A stretch of 39,138 nt of DNA. Source: Alteromonadaceae bacterium. Lineage in GTDB: Bacteria > Pseudomonadota > Gammaproteobacteria > Enterobacterales > Alteromonadaceae. The DNA is taken from NCBI GenBank assembly GCA_027013165.1, contig JALUXV010000482.1, forward strand, positions 1 to 39,138, in the 5' to 3' direction. Shown here piece after piece: positions 33,631 to 39,138 of this stretch. Numbering within the stretch: position 1 is the stretch's first letter; every line of letters starts with the position of its first letter. The notes under the pieces are model-generated. The model was not told the DNA's origin, made no database searches, and saw nothing but the letters and a program-made list of their open reading frames with translations. Both the position numbers and the translations under genes were made by a program.

Positions 33631-34488
33631 TTAGTCTTTTGATGCCATAGGCTGGCCTAGTCGAGTGACTTGACCTGGTGCTAAATCTTCAAACTCAATT
33701 GCTCCTGGCTCGAAACAAGCAACAATGGTTGAACCTAATTTGAAGCGACCAAGCTCATCGCCTTTCTTAAGAGTAATACTCGCTTCGCTGTCAGCGTCGT
33801 ATGTCCAGTGCTGTACGTTCTTGCCAGCAGGAGGCGTTACAGTACCAGCCCAAACCGTCTCGATACTCGCTACGATAGTTGCACCCACAAGCACCATTGC
33901 CATTTTGCCTACTGGTGTGTCGAACAAGGCTACTACTCTTTCATTCCGAGCGAATAAGCCTGGAATATTTTCAGCAGTTAAGGGGTTTACAGAGAACAAT
34001 TCACCGGGAACGTAAATCATGTCAGTTAAGGTACCGTCAACAGGCATGTGAATACGGTGATAGTCACGAGGCGCCAAATAAATAGTAGCGAACTTGCCGT
34101 TTTTAAAAGGTGTCGCTAACTCAGGCTTCCCACCGAGTAGACTGGTAAGGCTGTAATCGTGGCCTTTAGCCTGGAAAATACTATCGGTCTCGATATCACC
34201 AAATTGACTTACTGTGCCGTCAACCGCGTGAATAAGGACATCGTCTCGCTCGTCAATAGTGCGGGCTTCTGGTTTCAATGGACGGGTGAAAAAAGCATTA
34301 AAGGAAGAATAGTGCTCTGGATCAGAATGGAGCGCTTCGCTCATGTCCACATTGTACTGCTTGATAAACAGTTTAATGATAGCCGTAGTTACACTACCTA
34401 ATTCCGCTTCCGCCAGCTTCCCGACCATGCGAGACAGCAAATGCTTTGGGGTAACGTATTGTAAGTTGACTTTTAACCAGTTGAGCAC
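33631..34488 (-). CDS. psd: Phosphatidylserine decarboxylase proenzyme
   Basis: Makes phosphatidylethanolamine from phosphatidylserine at the inner membrane. The 285-residue proenzyme has the self-cleavage motif LGST at 251-254; S253 becomes the pyruvoyl group. Other blocks are [23 protein letters not shown], and [14 protein letters not shown] with the histidine of the processing triad. Length is close to E. coli Psd (322, with a longer N-terminus). It is separated by 156 bases from rsgA, and the psd-rsgA-orn order is that of E. coli. Confidence 0.96.
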   Translation of the reverse strand: MLNWLKVNLQYVTPKHLLSRMVGKLAEAELGSVTTAIIKLFIKQYNVDMSEALHSDPEHYSSFNAFFTRPLKPEARTIDERDDVLIHAVDGTVSQFGDIETDSIFQAKGHDYSLTSLLGGKPELATPFKNGKFATIYLAPRDYHRIHMPVDGTLTDMIYVPGELFSVNPLTAENIPGLFARNERVVALFDTPVGKMAMVLVGATIVASIETVWAGTVTPPAGKNVQHWTYDADSEASITLKKGDELGRFKLGSTIVACFEPGAIEFEDLAPGQVTRLGQPMASKD

Positions 34489-34611
34489 AAAAACTTCTCC
34501 GATGATATGTGGGGCGACCCCAAAATATTATGCTGCACGAATTGTACAGCATTCTTTGTATTTACAAGTAACTTTAAGCTTATGATAGCGAATAGTTTGA
34601 TATAAGTAGAC

Positions 34612-34633
34612 GAGGCCTAGGATGTAGGCCCTC
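34612..34633 (-). terminator. Stem-loop after rsgA
   Basis: GAGGCCTA pairs with TAGGCC(C)TC around a 5-base loop, one bulged base, 12 bases after the rsgA stop on its strand. No strong U-run follows, so the terminator call is tentative. Confidence 0.35.
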
Positions 34634-34644
34634 AGACTTTAGCA

Positions 34645-35685
34645 TTACCTAGGCGGTAAGCTGTGATTTGGTCTTTGCTCATCCATGGTAGTTAGTATTT
34701 TGTGATAACTCGCAAAGCGGGCTTCACTAATTTTACCCTCGTCAACTGCTTGTTTAATCAGACAGCCAGGGTCATTTAGGTGTTTACAGTCTCTAAACTT
34801 ACATCCGCCCAAATACTCTCTGAACTCGATAAAGCCGGTAGTGATACGCTCGGTAGGAATATGCCACAAACCAAATTCTCGAACCCCAGGAGAGTCAATT
34901 AAATCACCACCTGCGGGTAAATGCAGTAATTTGGCGGTAGTGGTTGTGTGTTGCCCCAACCCCGATGTATCAGAAATTTCGCCAGTGAGCTCGTCAGCAT
35001 CAGGAAGTACCTGATTGATTAAGCTTGACTTGCCAACACCAGACTGACCAACAAACACGCTTACATTGTTGTTGAGTTGTTCATTTAAGGCGTCTAATCC
35101 TTCACCGGTTTTGCAGCTGGTGAACAAGAGTTGATAGCCAAGGTTTCTGTACACATCGAGTTGCTTATCTACTTCAGAGCGTTGTATATCATCTAGCAGC
35201 TCAATTTTATTCAGCACGATGATGGGGGTTATACCTATATCTTCACAGGCAACTAGATAACGGTCGATGATGTTGGTCGAAAGCGTGGGCAGTACCGCAC
35301 TCACCACTATGATGTTATCAATATTAGCCGCAATTGGCTTAATGCCATCGTAAAAGTCAGGTCTTGTCAGCACTGAATGCCGATCTTTGACTATTTCAAT
35401 AACACCCTTAACACCACTTTCAGCCTCGTCGCCTTTGCTAAACAGTACCTTGTCTCCACAAACCACTGAATCGATAGTGCGGCGAATATGACATCGTGAC
35501 AAACTACCATCTTCACACTCTACATCGGCATGCTTGCCAAAGCGTCCAATAACGGTGCCAGAGACTAAATTGGCTTCATCTATTATGCTTGAAGAGGCGC
35601 TGTTGTGTTTGGTTTTAAGGCGCTTGCTGCGATTTGCAGCCACTTGGCGCTTTTGTCGATGTGTAAGTTTTGTTTTTTTCGCCAC
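34645..35685 (-). CDS. rsgA: Ribosome small-subunit-dependent GTPase A
   Basis: Late 30S assembly GTPase. The 346 residues have a basic N-terminal tail ([20 protein letters not shown]), an OB-fold, then a circularly permuted GTPase domain in which NKIEL (G4) precedes [16 protein letters not shown] (G1) and DTPGV-like [11 protein letters not shown] (G3). A zinc-binding domain closes it: [14 protein letters not shown] plus the downstream histidine region. It is divergent from orn with 88 bases between the start codons. Confidence 0.97.
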   Translation of the reverse strand: MAKKTKLTHRQKRQVAANRSKRLKTKHNSASSSIIDEANLVSGTVIGRFGKHADVECEDGSLSRCHIRRTIDSVVCGDKVLFSKGDEAESGVKGVIEIVKDRHSVLTRPDFYDGIKPIAANIDNIIVVSAVLPTLSTNIIDRYLVACEDIGITPIIVLNKIELLDDIQRSEVDKQLDVYRNLGYQLLFTSCKTGEGLDALNEQLNNNVSVFVGQSGVGKSSLINQVLPDADELTGEISDTSGLGQHTTTTAKLLHLPAGGDLIDSPGVREFGLWHIPTERITTGFIEFREYLGGCKFRDCKHLNDPGCLIKQAVDEGKISEARFASYHKILTTMDEQRPNHSLPPR

Positions 35686-35773
35686 GATTATTATCTAGTT
35701 TCACGTATACTAGCGTAATGATACCGTTTGTTTGACGGGGTTGCCACGTGTTGGCGAGCGTAAGGAAGTATGT

Positions 35774-36319
35774 ATGAGTAAAAATGATAGCAATTTGGTT
35801 TGGATAGATTTAGAGATGACGGGGCTGGATCCAGAAACTTGCGTCATCTTGGAAATTGCCACCATAGTCACTGACCAGCAACTCAATGTAATTGCGGAAG
35901 GGCCGGTAATTGCTATCCATCAACCCAGTAGTGTACTGGATAACATGGATGAGTGGTGTACTCGTGTACACGGAGAATCTGGGCTAACCGATAGATGTCG
36001 AGCAAGTAAAGTAGCTATCGAAGAAGCATCTCAACAAACTATCGAATTTTTGTCTGAATATGTAGGCGCAGGCAAGTCTCCGTTATGTGGCAATACCATA
36101 GGCCAAGATCGCAGGTTTATGGTTAAATACATGCCTGAACTAGAGAATTATTTTCACTATAGAAGTATAGATGTGAGCACAATTAAAGAATTAGTTCGCC
36201 GCTGGCAACCAGAGCTATTAAACGGTTTTAGTAAGCAAGGTTCCCATAAAGCACTTGATGATATTCGCGAGTCTATTGCTGAGTTGCAGTATTATCGCTC
36301 TAAGGTGTTTACGATTTAG
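35774..36319 (+). CDS. orn: Oligoribonuclease
   Basis: 3'-5' exonuclease that degrades di- to pentaribonucleotides, essential in many gammaproteobacteria. The 181 residues equal the E. coli length when the ATG at 35774 is used (AAGGAAG 6 bases upstream); the frame extends to 35732. The DEDDh residues lie in [27 protein letters not shown] and [15 protein letters not shown]. It is followed by the tRNA-Gly genes, the orn-glyVXY order known from E. coli. Confidence 0.97.
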   Translation: MSKNDSNLVWIDLEMTGLDPETCVILEIATIVTDQQLNVIAEGPVIAIHQPSSVLDNMDEWCTRVHGESGLTDRCRASKVAIEEASQQTIEFLSEYVGAGKSPLCGNTIGQDRRFMVKYMPELENYFHYRSIDVSTIKELVRRWQPELLNGFSKQGSHKALDDIRESIAELQYYRSKVFTI

Positions 36320-36359
36320 TCAAAAGGTAGCGCATTCGCAAAAAATACCGAATTAAGTA

Positions 36360-36387
36360 TTGCGTTACTGAAATATTTTTGTAAAAT
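36360..36387 (+). promoter_or_regulatory. tRNA-Gly promoter
   Basis: TTGCGT at 36360-36365 and TAAAAT at 36382-36387 with a 16-bp spacer form a good sigma-70 promoter. The GCGC that follows the -10 is a G/C-rich discriminator, typical of stable-RNA promoters under stringent control. The tRNA begins about 30 bases past the expected start. Confidence 0.65.
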
Positions 36388-36422
36388 GCGCACCACTTCA
36401 AACGAAGTTCTTTTTTGTTGAT

Positions 36423-36498
<76 letters not shown>

Positions 36499-36596
36499 AT
36501 TCAAAAAGCAGATTGCTTGACAATTGAGAGTGTTGTGCACGACCCCGAGGGGACGCGCCCGGTGACCGGAAAGTTACAAATCTGTTTCCCGCTCCA
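36499..36596 (+). repeat. tRNA-derived repeat unit 1 (98 bp)
   Basis: Directly after the CCA of the first tRNA comes a 98-base unit. It ends in TTTCCCGCTCCA, the last 12 bases of the tRNA, preceded by AAGTTACAAATCTG, a corrupted T-arm (intact gene: GAGTTCGAATCTCG). The middle carries a GC-rich piece starting GACCCCGAGGGGACGCGCCC. After the unit the first bases of the tRNA downstream flank (ATTCAAAAAG) are repeated as well, so the unit looks like a duplicated tRNA end plus flank. Confidence 0.75.
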
Positions 36597-36641
36597 ATTC
36601 AAAAAGTAATCAAAATGAAAGATATGTTCATATCATTCTAT

Positions 36642-36717
<76 letters not shown>

Positions 36718-36992
36718 AATTTCTCAATATCCAGAAAGCAAAACTGAATACGAGATGTCGCTCCCCCGAGGGATCGCGCCCGTAGCCGGAAAGTTACAAA
36801 TCTGTTTCCCGCTCCAAATTTCTCAATATCCAGAAAGCAAAGCTGAATACGAAATGTCGCTCCCCCGAGAAGTCGCGCCCGTAGCCGGGAAGTTGCAAAT
36901 CTGTTTCCCGCTCCAAATTCTTCACGAACCAAAAATCAAAAACAAAGCTTATTACGGAATGTCGCTCCCCCGAGTGGTCGCGTCCGTAGCCT
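36718..36992 (+). repeat. Tandem 99-bp tRNA-derived repeat, two full units and one truncated
   Basis: Unit 2 is 36718-36816 and unit 3 is 36817-36915, each 99 bases and each ending in the 12 tRNA 3' bases TTTCCCGCTCCA. Unit 4 (36916-36992) keeps the flank and the core but lacks the closing tRNA piece. The shared core is GTCGCTCCCCCGAG, then TCGCGCCCGTAGCC. Units 2 and 3 differ at few positions, unit 4 at more. The 99-base period makes false minus-strand reading frames with a 33-residue repeat. The layout resembles the rtT repeats of E. coli tyrT. From 36993 to 37191 I see nothing else but spacer. Confidence 0.8.
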
Positions 36993-37191
36993 AAGACTCT
37001 ACATATTCTTGTTCTGTTTTAAATTTTTGTGAAAGCGTTCATTTTCATACTCTCCCTAATTGACACCTTTGCATATTCCAGCTAAACCAATATCTAACGC
37101 CACTGTGGCAGACAACATCAGTGTCAGCGCACGTTGTGTGACGTAATGCAAATTCTCAAAGATGATTATTAGGTGTGTTTTGGGGGTAACT

Positions 37192-37575
37192 ATGGCCACA
37201 CTTTCCAGAGATGCGCTGAAAAAGCGCCCGTTTGCAGATCGTAAAAATTATCCGTATGGATTTTCCCGTTCTGGGGACTTTTCCATAATGGAAAGTAAAA
37301 TGCTTCAAATGCATGGTAGTCTTATTGCTGCGTTGGTCGATGGTGAGCTAGTACCTGAAAACGACGAAGAGATGAGCTATTTAGAGGCGGCATTGGGGCA
37401 CCAACCTCCAAAAAACTCAGCAGAGAAGGCTTGGGTTAAGTATCAAACGCGAATTAATCGGCCTAAAACTGCCAGCATCTATGGCGCTAAAAATGGTTCT
37501 GCCAGTGACGACGATGACGATACCGTTATCACAGAGGACAACGACGATATAGATATCAACATTGATGAAGATTAA
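37192..37575 (+). CDS. maoP: MaoP-like DUF413 protein
   Basis: A 127-residue cytoplasmic protein. FADRKNYPYGFSRSGDFSIMESKML and HGSLIAALVDGELVPENDEE (seen in parts) define DUF413, the family of E. coli MaoP (YifE), which with a DNA site maoS organises the Ori macrodomain. The ATG at 37192 with GGGGGT upstream is preferred over the longer frame from 37162. The C-terminus is a long acidic tail (SDDDDDTVITEDNDDIDINI), longer than in E. coli (112 residues). In E. coli maoP also lies near the ilv operon, matching the acetolactate synthase gene here. Confidence 0.9.
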   Translation: MATLSRDALKKRPFADRKNYPYGFSRSGDFSIMESKMLQMHGSLIAALVDGELVPENDEEMSYLEAALGHQPPKNSAEKAWVKYQTRINRPKTASIYGAKNGSASDDDDDTVITEDNDDIDINIDED

Positions 37576-37634
37576 ATTGTTAATCTTATGTGAATGGTTG
37601 TCCTAATTTTCGCTCAAAAAATAGATAAATCGAA

Positions 37635-37723
37635 ATATATATCCTAATTATAGTGAATATTGGGATATGTATCTCACTTTTGTGCCATTTACTGTTTTAT
37701 CTTCCTAATTCCTTGGTTATAGT
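37635..37723 (+). promoter_or_regulatory. Leader of the acetolactate synthase gene
   Basis: The 204 bases between maoP and the synthase contain an AT-rich imperfect inverted repeat (ATATATATCC at 37635-37644 with GGATATGTAT at 37663-37672) and a -10-like TATAGT at 37718-37723 without a clear -35. No leader peptide rich in Ile, Leu or Val codons and no attenuator hairpin were found, unlike the E. coli ilvGMEDA leader. The dyad might be a regulator site; none can be named. Confidence 0.3.
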
Positions 37724-37779
37724 CCGCACATTGTTAAGTTTTACTAGCAAACGTTAACCCTTAAACAGGAGAAAGCACT

Positions 37780-39138
37780 GTGAAAATGATGTCGGGCGCG
37801 GCCATGGTGGTTGAAGCGCTAAAAGATGTAGGAGTGACTCATGTGTTCGGCTACCCAGGTGGTGCCGTTTTAGACATTTATGACGCGTTATTCGCGCAAG
37901 ATGATGTCAAACACGTCCTCGTACGTCATGAACAGGCAGCTGCCCATATGGCAGATGGTTATGCTCGTTCTACAGGAAAAACCGGCACAGTGCTCGTCAC
38001 CTCAGGTCCTGGTGCAACTAATACCATTACTGGTATAGCCACAGCCTACATGGACTCTATTCCTATGGTGGTGTTGTCTGGTCAGGTACCGTCAAAGCAC
38101 ATTGGTGAAGATGCGTTCCAAGAAACAGACATGGTTGGTTGTTCCCGTCCTATTGTTAAGCACAGCTTTTTGGTGAAACGCGCGGTTGATATTCCAGAAG
38201 CCATTGCAAAGGCCTACTACATTGCCAATACAGGTCGTCCGGGTCCTGTGGTTGTAGACTTACCGAAAGACCTGGTTAACGTTGCTGAAGAACACCCTTA
38301 CGTGTTCCCCAATGACGTGAGTATGCGTTCATACAACCCCACGGAAAAAGGCCATCCAAAGCAAATCAAAAAAGCAGTTGCATCGTTACTAAAAGCCGAA
38401 CGCCCTGTACTTTACGTCGGTGGTGGTGCAGTAGCATGTGAGGCTTCAGCAAAAGTGATCGAACTCGCTGAAAAAATGAACACGCCAGTTACCTGTACGC
38501 TTATGGGGCTTGGTGCTTTCCCCGGTACCCACGATCAATTTGTTGGAATGTTGGGAATGCATGGTACGTTAGAAGCGAATAAGACCATGCACAATGCCGA
38601 TTGCATTGTTGCCCTTGGTGCTCGTTTTGACGACCGCGTCACAAATAATGTTGATAAGTTCTGCCCTCATGCAGACATTATCCATGTAGATATCGACCCT
38701 GCTTCTATTTCTAAAACGGTAAATGCACATATTCCAGTGGTAGGTTCAGTCGATAAAGTACTAGACCAAATTTTGGAACTCGTAAATGAAGCTGACCTAT
38801 CAGAGCAAACAACAAAGTTGGCAGATTGGTGGCAGCAGATCAACCAATGGCGCACTCGCCAATGCTTGAACTATGACCAAGGCGACACAGTCATTAAGCC
38901 TCAGCGTGTTATTGAAGCTTTATACAAGCACACCAATGGTGAAGCATATGTAAGCTCTGATGTTGGTCAACACCAAATGTTTGCAGCGCTGTATTACCCT
39001 TATGCTAAACCACGTCAGTGGATCAATTCGGGCGGCTTAGGCACCATGGGCTTTGGATTACCAGCAGCCATGGGCGTACAGTTTGCTCATCCAGATGCTA
39101 CCTCGGTAGTGGTTACCGGCGACGGTAGTATTCAGATG
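37780..39138 (+). CDS. ilvI: Acetolactate synthase large subunit (5' part, runs off window)
   Basis: The first 453 codons of a thiamine-diphosphate enzyme that makes acetolactate or acetohydroxybutyrate for valine, leucine and isoleucine. The GTG at 37780 is chosen because AGGAG lies 8 bases upstream; ATGs at 37786 and 37789 are too far from it. Blocks seen: [35 protein letters not shown] with the catalytic glutamate, [33 protein letters not shown], and near the edge [15 protein letters not shown] and TGDGSIQM, where the ThDP-binding motif is cut. E. coli IlvI is 574 residues, so about 120 remain outside. ilvI is preferred over ilvG or ilvB by overall pattern only; the following small-subunit gene is not in view. 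Confidence 0.93.
   Translation, partial: MKMMSGAAMVVEALKDVGVTHVFGYPGGAVLDIYDALFAQDDVKHVLVRHEQAAAHMADGYARSTGKTGTVLVTSGPGATNTITGIATAYMDSIPMVVLSGQVPSKHIGEDAFQETDMVGCSRPIVKHSFLVKRAVDIPEAIAKAYYIANTGRPGPVVVDLPKDLVNVAEEHPYVFPNDVSMRSYNPTEKGHPKQIKKAVASLLKAERPVLYVGGGAVACEASAKVIELAEKMNTPVTCTLMGLGAFPGTHDQFVGMLGMHGTLEANKTMHNADCIVALGARFDDRVTNNVDKFCPHADIIHVDIDPASISKTVNAHIPVVGSVDKVLDQILELVNEADLSEQTTKLADWWQQINQWRTRQCLNYDQGDTVIKPQRVIEALYKHTNGEAYVSSDVGQHQMFAALYYPYAKPRQWINSGGLGTMGFGLPAAMGVQFAHPDATSVVVTGDGSIQM

Noticed and set aside
34509..34523. TGGGGCGACCCCA hairpin between rsgA and psd as an intrinsic terminator
   Set aside because: The stem is only 5 bp with a 3-base loop, and no U-run follows on the strand of the flanking genes.

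Overview
The window looks like a chromosomal segment of a marine gammaproteobacterium of the Alteromonadales (Alteromonas/Aestuariibacter/Glaciecola relatives). The reasons are moderate base composition, an argCBFGHA cluster of the alteromonad/vibrio type, an EnvC-YibQ block, a SecB-GrxC-YibN-GpsA block, a psd-rsgA-orn-tRNA-Gly block with the same order as in enterobacteria, and a MaoP-acetolactate synthase junction. The taxonomic placement is inference from gene content and order; no alignment was run.

Layout, left to right. (1) 1-4086: an exported choice-of-anchor A protein with a PEP-CTERM-like tail, coupled to a 936-residue TPR protein of the PrsT type. (2) 4088-8673: an alpha/beta hydrolase; divergent from it a BlaI-type repressor, a membrane protein that fuses an M56 (BlaR1-like) protease to a periplasmic M23/LytM peptidase, and an MltD-type LysM lytic transglycosylase; then a Tat-exported Dabb-domain protein facing them. 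Two matching 18-bp near-palindromes flank the -10 element of the BlaI gene. This is the best candidate here for an undescribed system: a possible peptidoglycan-sensing or remodelling module. (3) 8795-15455: the arginine operon argCBFGHA on the minus strand, with tandem ARG boxes about 300 bp upstream of argC and an AT-rich 18-bp inverted repeat plus a small membrane-like ORF in between. (4) 15923-18840: methylglyoxal synthase and a hybrid histidine kinase. (5) 18895-22039: a CpxP/Spy-like periplasmic protein divergent from a CpxRA-like two-component pair, with an exact CpxR-type box between them. (6) 22078-26681: lysophospholipase-like hydrolase, trmL, a pentapeptide-repeat potassium channel, and a sialate O-acetylesterase-like enzyme.

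(7) 26768-31474: gpsA-secB-grxC-rhodanese on minus, envC and yibQ-type deacetylase on plus. (8) 31629-32057: a MerC-domain membrane protein behind a Zur-box-like palindrome. (9) 32050-35685: ugpQ-like phosphodiesterase, EamA transporter, psd, rsgA on minus; orn on plus. (10) 36320-37000: two identical tRNA-Gly(GCC) genes, each followed by 98-99 bp repeat units that end in a copy of the tRNA 3' end, an arrangement resembling the rtT repeats of the E. coli tyrT operon. (11) 37192-39138: maoP and the 5' part of a catalytic acetolactate synthase gene cut by the window end.

Most of the window is core metabolism and envelope housekeeping. No insertion sequence, integrase, phage gene or CRISPR array was seen.
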